DNA of 64,000 bases, from positions 1-64,000 of the forward strand of contig JAKARZ010000007.1 of NCBI GenBank assembly GCA_021828405.1. Direction: 5' to 3'. The DNA comes from Bacillota bacterium. Its GTDB lineage: Bacteria > Bacillota_E > Sulfobacillia > Sulfobacillales > JAIMBI01. Under the pieces are notes generated by a model. It made no database searches. It had not been told where the DNA came from and worked only from the letters and a program-made list of their open reading frames with translations. Of the stretch, positions 24,622 through 32,442 are shown one piece after another; within the stretch, counting starts at the first letter, position 1, and each line of letters starts with the position of its first letter. Made by a program: the position numbers and the translations under genes.

Positions 24622-24935
24622 CGGCTTGAGAAGGCACCGGAGCGTCAGTTGCCGACGGCCGGGCGGATACGGCGAGCCTCGCTCGCCCCACTTTTCGGAC
24701 GGGAGCGCGAACGAGGGGCGCACCGAAAGTTTGTCAGGGATGATGTCGGGTACATACACGTCAATGCAACCGCCGCAAGAAGCAGCGGGCTCCCGTCTAC
24801 ATGCGAGAGCGGGGCCGCCCACAGGCCACGACTCACCATGCTGTCGGGGCGCTGGGCACCCTTGCGGCTGGCTATTGTGGAGGGATTCCTAAGTTACATC
24901 CCCGAAAAGGAGCATCCCGGCGTCCGCAAAAAAAT
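24622..24935. other. Intergenic stretch between hbd and tRNA-Val
   Basis: About 310 bases. A 99-codon plus-strand frame (24649-24948) crosses it but runs into tRNA-Val and has no family resemblance or ribosome site, so it is not called. No clear terminator for hbd is seen. Confidence 0.5.
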
Positions 24936-25012
24936 TGGTGGGCGGTAGAGGACTCGAACCTCTGGACCTCTCGCATGTCAAGCGAGCGCTCTACCAGCTG
25001 AGCTAACCGCCC
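24936..25012 (-). tRNA. tRNA-Val (anticodon GAC)
   Basis: 77 nt on the minus strand with encoded CCA. The acceptor GGGCGGT pairs with ACCGCCC, and the anticodon arm CTCGC-TTGACAT-GCGAG presents GAC. A run of seven T residues follows almost directly after CCA on the transcribed strand, probably helping termination. Confidence 0.95.
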
Positions 25013-25057
25013 GTGTAAGTCACTGCCCTCGTCCACACTCGGTTATGAAGGCGACAG

Positions 25058-25132
<75 letters not shown>

Positions 25133-25142
25133 CACAAAAAAC

Positions 25143-25217
25143 TGGAGCGGAAGACGGGATTTGAACCCGCGACCCTCGCCTTGGCAAGGCGATGCTCTAC
25201 CACTGAGCTACTTCCGC
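25143..25217 (-). tRNA. tRNA-Gly (anticodon GCC)
   Basis: 75 nt on the minus strand with encoded CCA. The acceptor GCGGAAG pairs with CTTCCGC, and the anticodon arm TCGCC-TTGCCAA-GGCGA presents GCC. First transcribed of the three minus-strand tRNAs. Confidence 0.95.
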
Positions 25218-25228
25218 ATCCTAGTGCT

Positions 25229-25257
25229 AGCCTAACAGGTTTGCCGTGGTGCGTCAA
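25229..25257 (-). promoter_or_regulatory. Promoter of the tRNA-Gly/Cys/Val cluster
   Basis: On the minus strand TTGACG (25257-25252) and TAGGCT (25234-25229) are 17 bases apart, with the first tRNA starting 11 bases after the -10 box. Confidence 0.7.
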
Positions 25258-25792
25258 GTGCCGTTTGGCTCGCCACCAAAAATGGGGGAGCAGGCGATTG
25301 GCCCAACGGCGCGAAAAGTTGCTTTGCCGCGCTTCCGAAGAAAGCCACCGCCCGCACCTGAGAAAAATGACCCCGTTGCGCCGTCGGTTATCCCCCGGGG
25401 CGGCGCCGCGCCCGCAGAGGCCGGCGAAACTCGGAGCGGCGCGGGCGCTTCGACAGAAGGTACCTTGGCCGGTGAAAGGTCTGGCGCATGGAGGATGAAG
25501 CCGATCGCTCGAAGTTCATCCCGAGGTTTCGCGGGTGAGTGCTTGCAGTCGGCCGGGTGGTCGAGAGGTGCCGCGACCGCTGCTGACGGCTCGCGTCGAA
25601 ATTCGGTGTGCCCAAAATCCGGTCGACGCTGCGGAAGTTGGGTGCCCCGCGCGGCCGATCCGGGTATGCGGCGCCGAAAGACGTTGGTGCGCGGCTCTCG
25701 GCCGCGGGCGCACATAGCGGCGCGCTGAGCCGGCACACTAAGGTGGCGGGCGCAACGGCGGAGGTGGAAACACGGGCGACGCGAACTGGCTG
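25258..25792. other. Intergenic stretch with no supported gene
   Basis: About 535 bases. Long open frames exist on both strands (for example 25254-25736 minus and 25246-25728 plus) but are low-complexity, Arg/Pro/Ala-rich products of GC skew with no recognisable family. I looked for RNase P, tmRNA, SRP and riboswitch cores and saw none. Confidence 0.5.
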
Positions 25793-26365
25793 GTGGCGAC
25801 GGACACGGACAGCCAGGGCGAGTTGGGCATGCGGCTCGCGCAGGCGGTGCCGGGCGAATGGTATGAGCGGCGACTCGGCCGCTGGCCCGCCTATGTCAAG
25901 CGCTGTGATAGCGGCCGACGCGCGGTCGAGGCGGCCCAACTGGCCCGGGCCGTGGCTCTCTATCTGTGCCGGGACTACTGGCCGCGTGTGCTGACCGAAG
26001 CGGCCGTTGCTGTGGCGCGCACCCCTGCCGAGGACTGGCGGCACCGCCCCGTGATGGTGGCGGACAGCCCGAGACTCACCGAGGCCATCTACACGTATTT
26101 GATTGGACACTCACGGGTCGTCATCCCAGGGCTGGTGCATGTCTGGTTGCCCGTGGCCCCCGGGGGGATTTGCGAGCGCCAGGTGTGGGCGGCGTGGTGC
26201 GAGGGCCCGGCTACGCAGGTGGCGGTGGACCGCGAACAGGCGACCCAGCGCATGCTGGCGTACTGGTGCCGGCGCCGAACGCCACGGGGTTCAGATCCCG
26301 CCAGGCCGCCGAGCCATCAACAGCACCAAGCCATGCTGGGCCCGCCAGGCGGCTGGAATGGCTGA
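25793..26365 (+). CDS. Uncharacterised protein upstream of thrS, possibly YtxC-like
   Basis: 190 aa from a GTG without a good ribosome site; the true start may differ. The composition is protein-like in the first 160 residues (Trp/Tyr/Leu-rich: WYERRLGRWPAYVKR, AVALYLCRDYWPRVL, LTEAIYTYLIGHSRVVIPGLVHVWLP), then a Pro/Arg-rich tail. In B. subtilis the sporulation-associated gene ytxC sits just before thrS, and the IxGxVxxxLP-like segment is loosely reminiscent of its C-terminal part. The match is by position and weak pattern only; it may be an unrelated orphan. Confidence 0.4.
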   Translation: MATDTDSQGELGMRLAQAVPGEWYERRLGRWPAYVKRCDSGRRAVEAAQLARAVALYLCRDYWPRVLTEAAVAVARTPAEDWRHRPVMVADSPRLTEAIYTYLIGHSRVVIPGLVHVWLPVAPGGICERQVWAAWCEGPATQVAVDREQATQRMLAYWCRRRTPRGSDPARPPSHQQHQAMLGPPGGWNG

Positions 26366-26391
26366 CCGGTTTCCAGCGATGAGAACCGGTC
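26364..26391 (+). terminator. Hairpin at the end of the gene before thrS
   Basis: GACCGGTT (26364-26371) pairs perfectly with AACCGGTC (26384-26391), starting in the stop codon of the preceding frame. No T-run follows, so termination is uncertain. Confidence 0.4.
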
Positions 26392-26448
26392 GTGTTGCCG
26401 TCAGCTTGTGCCCGCGCCGCCGAATATGGAGGCCACATGGGAAGCGGG

Positions 26449-26477
26449 TTGCCAACCGAGCCTGCGCTTGGTAACAT
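26449..26477 (+). promoter_or_regulatory. Promoter of thrS
   Basis: TTGCCA (26449-26454) and TAACAT (26472-26477), 17 bases apart, place the transcript start at about 26484, where the T-box stem I begins. Confidence 0.65.
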
Positions 26478-26483
26478 GATGCA

Positions 26484-26706
26484 TGCGACAATGATCAGGA
26501 TGTGCGACGGACGAGCAATCCCCAGCGAGGCGGGCCGTGGCTGGAAGCCCGCCGGTTGTGACCGTCGCCGACCCCCTGAGAGTTGCTGTCGAGGCCGAGC
26601 GATGCGGATAAGACAGCCGGTGCGAGCCGTTAGCGTCGATGCGAGTAGGGCAACCTAAGCAAGGTGGAACCGCGGGCGCTGCCCGCCCTTGTGGGCGGGT
26701 TTTTTT
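26484..26706 (+). promoter_or_regulatory. T-box leader of thrS with terminator
   Basis: The T-box sequence AAGGTGGAACCGCG is at 26671-26684. Upstream are the stem-I apical elements AGCGAGGCGGGC and GTGGCTGGAAGCCCG. A candidate threonine specifier ACC is at 26561-26563. The off-state terminator pairs CCCGCCC (26682-26688) with GGGCGGG (26693-26699), followed by seven T. Uncharged tRNA-Thr should relieve termination. Confidence 0.9.
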
Positions 26707-26758
26707 GTGTTCGCGAGCGCGTGGCCGACTTGATCGAGAACTGCGAGGAGGAGCGAAC

Positions 26759-28687
26759 GTGGCGGAAGCCGTCAAGGTGCTGGTTCATGACGAGGCAGGC
26801 CAGGCAGAGGTGTTGGTCGAATCCACCGAGCCGATCGCAAGCGTGGTGCCGGGTCGAGATCCGTCGGTGCTGGCGGCTCAGGTGGCCGACCGGGTGGTGG
26901 ACCTGTCGCGGCCCGTGGCGGATACGCGGGAGGTGCGCCTGCTGCGCTTTACGGATGCCGAGGGGCGGCGCGTGTTTAGGCATTCCAGCGCCCACCTGCT
27001 GGCGCAGGCCGTGAAACGCCTGTGGCCCGAAGCCCAACTGGGCACGGGTCCCGCCCTGGAGGACGGCTACTACTACGACCTCCACCTGCCGGTGCCGCTG
27101 GCGGAGGCCGACCTAGGCCGCCTGGAGGAGACCATGAGGGCGATTGCGGCCGAGGCCCTGCCCATCCGCCGCGAAGAGCTGTCGCGCGACCAGGCGCTCC
27201 AGTTGTTTCGGGAGCGAGGGGAAACCTTCAAGCAGCAAATCGTTGAGCGCATTCCCGCAGGCACCCCGATTTCGGTATACCGGCAGGGGGAATTTGTGGA
27301 CCTGTGTGCCGGCCCGCACGTTCCTCACACGGGCATGCTGCAGGCCATCAAACTGACGAGCGTGTCGGGGGCGTACTGGCGCGGTGATGAACACGAGCCC
27401 ATGATGACCCGGGTCTACGGCACCTCGTTCCCGTCGCTGGCGCAGTTGGAGGAACATCTTGAGTGGCTTGCGGAGGCTAAGCGCCGGGACCACCGCCAGC
27501 TTGGCCAACAACTGGGCCTCTTTCAGTTCCGGGAGGAAAGCCCGGGATTCGTGTTCTGGCTGCCCAAGGGACTTCGGCTGTTTCGGCGGATCGAAGAAGT
27601 GTCGCGCCTCTTGCAGGAAGCTTTGGGCTATGAAGAGGTGAGCACGCCGTGGATTTTCAAGGACACTCTGTGGAAACGGTCCGGGCATTGGGATCACTAC
27701 CAGGACAACATGTTTCTCATCGAGCGGGGCGACGAACATCTGGGGGTCAAGCCCATGAACTGTCCGGGCCACGCCGTGCTGTTTGGCTCCACCGTGCGCT
27801 CGTACCGCGAACTGCCCGTGAAGTGGGCGGAGTATACCCCGCTCTCTCGCTTTGAGCGCAGTGGCACCTTGCACGGCCTGCTGCGCGTGCGGGGATTCCA
27901 CCAAGATGATGCCCACCTGTTTGTGCGCCCGCAGCAGATCCAGGAGCAAATCAGCGAAGTGCTGGATTTGGTGGACCGGGTTTACGCCTTGTTCGGCATG
28001 TCGGTGGAAGTGATGTTCTCCACCCGGCCCGACGACTACCTGGGGGAGTTGGAAACCTGGGAGGATGCAGAGAGCCAGCTTCGTGCCGCGCTGGCGGCCT
28101 GGGGCCGGCCGTACCGATTGAACCCCGGCGACGGAGCGTTCTACGGACCCAAATTGGATTTCAACGCGATCGACTCCCTCGGGCGCCGGTGGCAGACGTC
28201 GACGGTCCAACTGGACTACCAGATGCCGCAGCAACTCGACATCACGTATGTAGAGCAGGATGGCAGCCGCCAGCGGCCGGTCATGATTCACCGCGCGGTG
28301 CTGGGCTCCGTGGAGCGGTTTGTCGGGATTCTGACCGAGCACTATGCGGGCGACTTTCCGCTGTGGCTGGCGCCCCTGCAGGTGCGGGTGGTGCCGGTCA
28401 CCGATGACGAGGCCGAGCGCGGGCGTGAGATGGTCCAGGCCATGCGGTTGGCGGGACTTCGCGCGGAAATGGACGAACGTTCGGAGAAGCTGGGCAAGAA
28501 GATTCGCGACGGTCAACTTGACAAGGTGCCCGTGCTACTGGTCGTGGGGGCGCGCGAGCGAGAGGCAGGCACCGTGTCGGTGAGAAGCCGCGCGGGAGAC
28601 AGCGGGGTTTACGATTGGCCAACGTACCTCGGCGAGCTGGTGGCCGCCGCCGCCATTCCGCCCACCCCGGGCGGCGAGCCGCAGTAG
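26759..28687 (+). CDS. thrS: Threonyl-tRNA synthetase
   Basis: Class II synthetase, 642 aa. Residues 1-65 are a TGS domain, followed by the editing domain with HSSAH at 75-79 and the second metal-ligand stretch in AGPHVPHTG. The catalytic core shows VSTPWIFKDTLWKRSGHW, the zinc Cys in MKPMNCPGHAVLF-like MNCPGH, motif 2 SRFERSGTLHGLLRVRGFHQDD, and motif 3 HRAVLGSVERF. The anticodon-binding domain ends the protein. GTG 26759 has GAGGAGG seven bases upstream. Controlled by the T-box leader immediately before it. Confidence 0.97.
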   Translation: MAEAVKVLVHDEAGQAEVLVESTEPIASVVPGRDPSVLAAQVADRVVDLSRPVADTREVRLLRFTDAEGRRVFRHSSAHLLAQAVKRLWPEAQLGTGPALEDGYYYDLHLPVPLAEADLGRLEETMRAIAAEALPIRREELSRDQALQLFRERGETFKQQIVERIPAGTPISVYRQGEFVDLCAGPHVPHTGMLQAIKLTSVSGAYWRGDEHEPMMTRVYGTSFPSLAQLEEHLEWLAEAKRRDHRQLGQQLGLFQFREESPGFVFWLPKGLRLFRRIEEVSRLLQEALGYEEVSTPWIFKDTLWKRSGHWDHYQDNMFLIERGDEHLGVKPMNCPGHAVLFGSTVRSYRELPVKWAEYTPLSRFERSGTLHGLLRVRGFHQDDAHLFVRPQQIQEQISEVLDLVDRVYALFGMSVEVMFSTRPDDYLGELETWEDAESQLRAALAAWGRPYRLNPGDGAFYGPKLDFNAIDSLGRRWQTSTVQLDYQMPQQLDITYVEQDGSRQRPVMIHRAVLGSVERFVGILTEHYAGDFPLWLAPLQVRVVPVTDDEAERGREMVQAMRLAGLRAEMDERSEKLGKKIRDGQLDKVPVLLVVGAREREAGTVSVRSRAGDSGVYDWPTYLGELVAAAAIPPTPGGEPQ

Positions 28688-28789
28688 GTGCGGAGGGGAG
28701 GGGCAAGCGCCTGCCACGGCCGCTGCTACGGAGGCCGGGCCGGTTTCGTATGCCCCGGACCCGGGCACGGCGAACGAAACCGGGCGCCA

Positions 28790-28818
28790 TTGCACGGCCG
28801 TGGCGCGTGTGGTATCCT
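28790..28818 (+). promoter_or_regulatory. Promoter of the infC-rpmI-rplT operon
   Basis: TTGCAC (28790-28795) and TATCCT (28813-28818) are 17 bases apart, upstream of a structured leader. Confidence 0.7.
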
Positions 28819-28823
28819 CGCGC

Positions 28824-28938
28824 CGTGATAGTAAAGCAGAAGTTCGCTTCTCACCTGACGACGCGGTCGTTCGGGTTATCCGGCGGGACGCTTGGGCGTT
28901 CCGTTTGGGGCGGGGAGTGACCCGTCCCGTTTTTGTTT
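28824..28938 (+). promoter_or_regulatory. infC leader / probable L20-type autoregulatory leader with attenuator
   Basis: The leader has an AGAAG-TTCG-CTTCT hairpin followed by CACCTGACGAC pairing with GTCGTTCGGG. Then CGGGACG (near 28879) can pair with CGTCCCG (near 28924) just before five T, a terminator. Structured leaders at this site control infC-rpmI-rplT in Bacillota through ribosomal protein L20. The family match is from memory of the layout, not a model search. Confidence 0.6.
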
Positions 28939-28972
28939 GGGTGGCTAGCTATTTATCCGGGGAGGGATCGCC

Positions 28973-29491
28973 ATAAAGGACCTCAGGGTCAACGATGAAA
29001 TTCGTGCACGGGAAGTGCGGCTGGTGGGCGATGGCGGCGAGCAGCTGGGCATCGTGGCACTGAGAGACGCACTTCGGATGGCGGTCGAGCGCCGGGTGGA
29101 CCTTGTCGAGGTGTCGCCCACGTCGCGACCGCCGGTGTGTCGGCTGATGGATTACGGACGCTTCAAATACGAGCAGCAAAAACGCGAGCGCGAGTCGCGG
29201 AAGAAGCAGCACGTGGTGTCCGTGAAAGAAATCAAGATGCGGCCAACGATCGACGACCATGACTATGAGTTCAAGAAGCGCAATGCCGCCCGGTTTTTGG
29301 AAGAGGGCGATAAAGTCAAGGTGACGGTGACGTTTCGAGGTCGCGAGATTGTCCACTCCGAGCACGCACGGGTTTTGTTGGACAAGATGGCCCGAGAGGT
29401 GGAGGCCCAGGGGCTGGTGGAGCGGGCGGCCCGGGTGGAGGGGCGCGCGATGATCATGATTTTGGCACCGAAGAAAAGTGTCAACGCGTGA
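28973..29491 (+). CDS. infC: Translation initiation factor IF-3, probable ATA start
   Basis: IF-3 binds the 30S subunit and checks start-codon choice. From ATA 28973 the protein is 172 aa, the normal IF-3 length, beginning KDLRVNDEIRAREVRLVG as expected. The strong site GGGGAGGG (28959-28966) is correctly spaced for ATA 28973, and no ATG/GTG/TTG lies between it and the conserved N-terminus; GTG 29015 would delete the conserved VNDEIRA. A non-AUG start on infC is a known autoregulatory device (AUU in E. coli). Other motifs: SRPPVCRLMDYGRFKYEQQKR, EIKMRPTIDDHDYEFK, VTFRGREI. Confidence 0.92.
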   Translation: MKDLRVNDEIRAREVRLVGDGGEQLGIVALRDALRMAVERRVDLVEVSPTSRPPVCRLMDYGRFKYEQQKRERESRKKQHVVSVKEIKMRPTIDDHDYEFKKRNAARFLEEGDKVKVTVTFRGREIVHSEHARVLLDKMAREVEAQGLVERAARVEGRAMIMILAPKKSVNA

Positions 29492-29543
29492 TCGGCGACA
29501 AGCGCGACAAGCCCGTATCTAACGTATTTAAGGATGTGGAGAC

Positions 29544-29744
29544 GTGCCCAAGATGAAGTCCCATCGCGGCGCCAAAAAGCGTCTGCGGGTTACCGGCACC
29601 GGGAAATTGGTGCACAAGCGCACCGGCCGCAACCATCTGCTCTACGGCAAGAATGCCAGCCGCCGGCGCCGACTTCGCAGCGCAGCCGGCCTTGCCAAGG
29701 GCGACGCCGCCCGAACCAAGGCGCTCATGCCCTACGACCAGTAG
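29544..29744 (+). CDS. rpmI: Ribosomal protein bL35
   Basis: 66-aa basic protein of the large subunit: MPKMKSHRGAKKRLRVTGTG followed by KLVHKRTGRNHLLYGKNASRR. Starts with GTG after GGATGTGGAGAC. Standard infC-rpmI-rplT order. Confidence 0.97.
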   Translation: MPKMKSHRGAKKRLRVTGTGKLVHKRTGRNHLLYGKNASRRRRLRSAAGLAKGDAARTKALMPYDQ

Positions 29745-29807
29745 GTGCCCGCGCGCGGAAAGTTTGAGCATCGCAGGGGTTCAACGGCTCGCTGAGGAGG
29801 AAACAGA

Positions 29808-30161
29808 GTGGCTCGGGTAAAGAACGGCATGGTGCGGCACCGGCGACACAAAAAGATTCTCAAAATGGCCCGAGGGTACCGGGGGTCGCGTCATCGGCTA
29901 TTTCGGCCAGCGAACGAGGCGGTCTTGCATGCCTTGTGGTACGCGTACAAGCACCGCAAGAAGCGCAAGGGCGACTTTCGGCGCCTGTGGATTATTCGCA
30001 TTAACGCGGCCGCGCGCATGCATGGGCTGACGTACAGCACGCTCATGTTCGGGTTGAAGCGCGCTGGTGTGAGTCTGAACCGCAAGATGCTGGCCGACCT
30101 GGCCGTGCGGGATCAGGAGAGTTTTGGGCGGCTGGTGGGGATGGCCAAGGGTCAGCTCTAG
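29808..30161 (+). CDS. rplT: Ribosomal protein bL20
   Basis: 117 aa, normal length: MARVKNGMVRHRRHKKILKM, GYRGSRHRLFRPANEAV and INAAARMHGLTYSTLMFGLK. Binds 23S rRNA early in assembly and, in related bacteria, the leader of its own operon. Starts with GTG behind GAGGAGGAAAC. Confidence 0.98.
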   Translation: MARVKNGMVRHRRHKKILKMARGYRGSRHRLFRPANEAVLHALWYAYKHRKKRKGDFRRLWIIRINAAARMHGLTYSTLMFGLKRAGVSLNRKMLADLAVRDQESFGRLVGMAKGQL

Positions 30162-30163
30162 CC

Positions 30164-30952
30164 GTGGGCGTGGTGCTGCGTCCCCTGGACGATCCCCAGA
30201 ATAAAGTGGTCAAGGCGGCGGCGCGACTGGGAGTCAGTCGGGAGGCGCGCGAGCGGGCGGGCCAGGCGCTGGTGGAGGGGCCGCACGCGGTCGCCGAGGC
30301 GCTGGCTCACGACGTGGCTCTGCGCACCGTCCTGTACAGTGCTCGGCTCCTGGACCGCCCGGGCGGGCGTGAACTGTTGGATCGTACCACGTGGGCACGG
30401 GCGCGCATGATTTATGTTACCGACCGCGTGCTGGACACGGTGACCCAGGTGGAGTCCCATCAAGGAATCGCAGCGGTGGTGGCGTACCATCTCCCGTTTG
30501 CCACCCAACTGCCGGCCGCGCCCGCCTTGGTGCTGGAGGCCGTGCAGGACCCGGCGAATCTGGGCGCGCTGGTGCGCTCGGCGGTGGCCTTCGGGTTTCG
30601 CGTGGGGGTGACGCGCGGATCGGTGGACCCTTTCAACCCCAAGGCGTTTCGCTCGTCTGCGGCCACCATGTTTCGCGCGGGTTTGGTGCGTCTCGACTAC
30701 GTGTGGGATGTGCCGGAGGGCGTGAGCCTCGTGGTGACCTCCCCTGACGGCACCCTCCCCTACACAGAGTGGGACTGGTGTCGGCCCACCGCGCTGGTGG
30801 TGGGTAACGAAGGCGCCGGCGTCTCGTCCGGACTGGCCGATCGGGCGGCGGCCCGCCTCCGCATCCCCATGACGGCGGGCACCGAGTCCTTGAACGTTGC
30901 GGCGGCCGGTGCCGTGATGATGGCCGAGGCCTTTCGCCGCCGCCCATCCTGA
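30164..30952 (+). CDS. SpoU/TrmH-family RNA 2'-O-methyltransferase
   Basis: 262 aa. An N-terminal substrate-binding domain (EGPHAVAEALAHD) precedes the knotted SPOUT methyltransferase domain with the three family motifs: QDPANLGALVRSAVAFG, VVGNEGAGVS, and IPMTAGTESLNVAAAGAVMM. SAM-dependent ribose methylation of rRNA or tRNA is expected; the target base is unknown. Two bases separate it from rplT, and in many Bacillota a gene of this family (YsgA) sits between rplT and pheS as here. Confidence 0.92.
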   Translation: MGVVLRPLDDPQNKVVKAAARLGVSREARERAGQALVEGPHAVAEALAHDVALRTVLYSARLLDRPGGRELLDRTTWARARMIYVTDRVLDTVTQVESHQGIAAVVAYHLPFATQLPAAPALVLEAVQDPANLGALVRSAVAFGFRVGVTRGSVDPFNPKAFRSSAATMFRAGLVRLDYVWDVPEGVSLVVTSPDGTLPYTEWDWCRPTALVVGNEGAGVSSGLADRAAARLRIPMTAGTESLNVAAAGAVMMAEAFRRRPS

Positions 30953-31029
30953 CGTCAGAAGCTGAGCGCCCAAGGAAAAGCCACGCCGCGTCGCTGTGCC
31001 ACTGGCTATTCTCTCAGCGCGGCCTAGGC

Positions 31030-31058
31030 TTGACTTTGCGCCACCGCCCCACTATCCT
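31030..31058 (+). promoter_or_regulatory. Promoter of pheST
   Basis: TTGACT (31030-31035) and TATCCT (31053-31058) with 17-base spacing, immediately before the T-box leader. Confidence 0.75.
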
Positions 31059-31064
31059 TCGTGA

Positions 31065-31312
31065 AAACGTGAACTCGATGACCAAGACAAGTAGCCCTCA
31101 CCCGACGATCAGGAAGCGCTTTCAAAGGGTTCCCCCGGGATTGGAAGAAGCGTGCGGCGGGCCGGCGAAATTCCCTTGCGAGAGGCGCCCTGAACACCGT
31201 CGGCGGGCAGCGGAGTAGGGGTGACGGGTGCGCCCGATAGCGCGCGGAGAGCCGGCTCAGGCCGGAAACCAGGTGGTACCGCGAGTGAATCGCCCTGTGG
31301 AGGGCGATTTTT
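31065..31312 (+). promoter_or_regulatory. T-box leader of pheST with terminator
   Basis: The T-box sequence AGGTGGTACCGCG is at 31271-31283. Stem I shows the GATGACCAAGACAAGTAG kink-turn/loop-E region and a phenylalanine specifier candidate TTC at 31171-31173. The terminator pairs ATCGCCC (31289-31295) with GGGCGAT (31302-31308), followed by T residues. Uncharged tRNA-Phe should switch pheST on. Confidence 0.92.
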
Positions 31313-31337
31313 GGTTTTGCGAAAGGAAGGTGGGCGC

Positions 31338-32369
31338 ATGGGAGGCGACGACTGGGCCGCAATGGCGCTGAGGGAAATCGCGGCGGCCCCGACCGTGGCC
31401 GCCCTGGAGGCTCTTCGGGTCCAGTACCTGGGCAAGCAGGGCCGCGCCACCGTGGAGCTCCGGGCCCTGTCAGATCTTCCGCCTGGGGAGCGGCGGGCCC
31501 GAGGGGCGGTGCTGAACGGCTACAAGGCGGAGATCGAGAGCGCGCTCGCCCAGCGGTGGGAGATCCTGGCGCTTGCGGAGCAGTCCGAGCGGCTGGCGGC
31601 GGAGCGCCTCGACATGACCCTGCCGGGCGTGTCCCCGGCGTGGGGGACACTGCACCCCATCACACGGGTGCGCCGGCGGTTGGCCGATGTGATGCTGCGT
31701 CTGGGATTCACCCTGCGCTCGGCTCCCGAGCTGGAGACCGAATGGTACAACTTCGAGGCGCTGAACATGCCGGCGGACCACCCCGCGCGGGAGATGCACG
31801 ACACGTTCTATGTGGAGGCGCCATATGTCCTCCGCACGCATACGTCCCCCTTTCAGATACGCGCCATGCAGGAGGCGCGGGGGGAGCTGCCGCTGCGGGT
31901 GGCCACGCTGGGGTTTACGTACCGCCGCGACGATGACGCGACGCACACGCCCCAGTTCATGCAGATGGAAGGGCTCGTGTTGGACCGGGGCATCGGGCTT
32001 CCCGACTTGAAGGGCGTGGTGCTGGCGGTGGTGCGCGACGTCTTTGGCCCCGCTGAGCGGATCCGGCTTCGACCCAGCTTCTTCCCGTTTACGGAGCCGT
32101 CGGCAGAAGTGGACATGAGTTGCCCCTTATGCCTGGGGGCCGGGTGCCGCCTGTGTCACACCGGATGGATCGAAATCTTGGGATCGGGGCTGGTGCATCC
32201 GCGCGTGTTGGAGGCGGGGGGTTATGACCCCGGCGAGGTGTCGGGGTTTGCGTTCGGGTGGGGAGTGGAGCGGGTGGCGATGCTGCTGTACGGCCTCGAT
32301 GAGTTGCGGCCGCTGTATCAAAACGACGTGCGGTTTCTCAGGGCCTTCGACGTGTGGGATTCGGTCTAA
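31338..32369 (+). CDS. pheS: Phenylalanyl-tRNA synthetase alpha subunit
   Basis: Catalytic subunit of the alpha2-beta2 enzyme, 343 aa. After an N-terminal coiled-coil (YLGKQGRATVELRAL), the class II core shows HPITRVRRRLADVM, ETEWYNFEALNMPADHPAREMHDTFY (read as two adjoining conserved stretches), RTHTSPFQIRAM and FRPS-like RLRPSFFPFTEPSAEVD. A four-Cys element CPLCLGAGCRLC follows. Motif 3 is GFAFGWGVERVAML. The ATG at 31338 has AAGGAAGG upstream, directly after the T-box terminator. Confidence 0.97.
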   Translation: MGGDDWAAMALREIAAAPTVAALEALRVQYLGKQGRATVELRALSDLPPGERRARGAVLNGYKAEIESALAQRWEILALAEQSERLAAERLDMTLPGVSPAWGTLHPITRVRRRLADVMLRLGFTLRSAPELETEWYNFEALNMPADHPAREMHDTFYVEAPYVLRTHTSPFQIRAMQEARGELPLRVATLGFTYRRDDDATHTPQFMQMEGLVLDRGIGLPDLKGVVLAVVRDVFGPAERIRLRPSFFPFTEPSAEVDMSCPLCLGAGCRLCHTGWIEILGSGLVHPRVLEAGGYDPGEVSGFAFGWGVERVAMLLYGLDELRPLYQNDVRFLRAFDVWDSV

Positions 32370-32442
32370 GCATGGGGGATGTGGCGGCCAGCGCAACGGC
32401 GGGTCGGGCAGGAGTGGCGTGCGTGGGGGGAGGAGGGATGAT

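Noticed and set aside
24649..24948. 99-codon plus-strand frame after hbd
   Set aside because: It runs into the tRNA-Val gene, has no ribosome site and no family-like sequence.
25246..26110. Several long frames on both strands before the gene upstream of thrS
   Set aside because: They are mutually overlapping and low in complexity, with no conserved motif; only the 25793 frame has protein-like composition.
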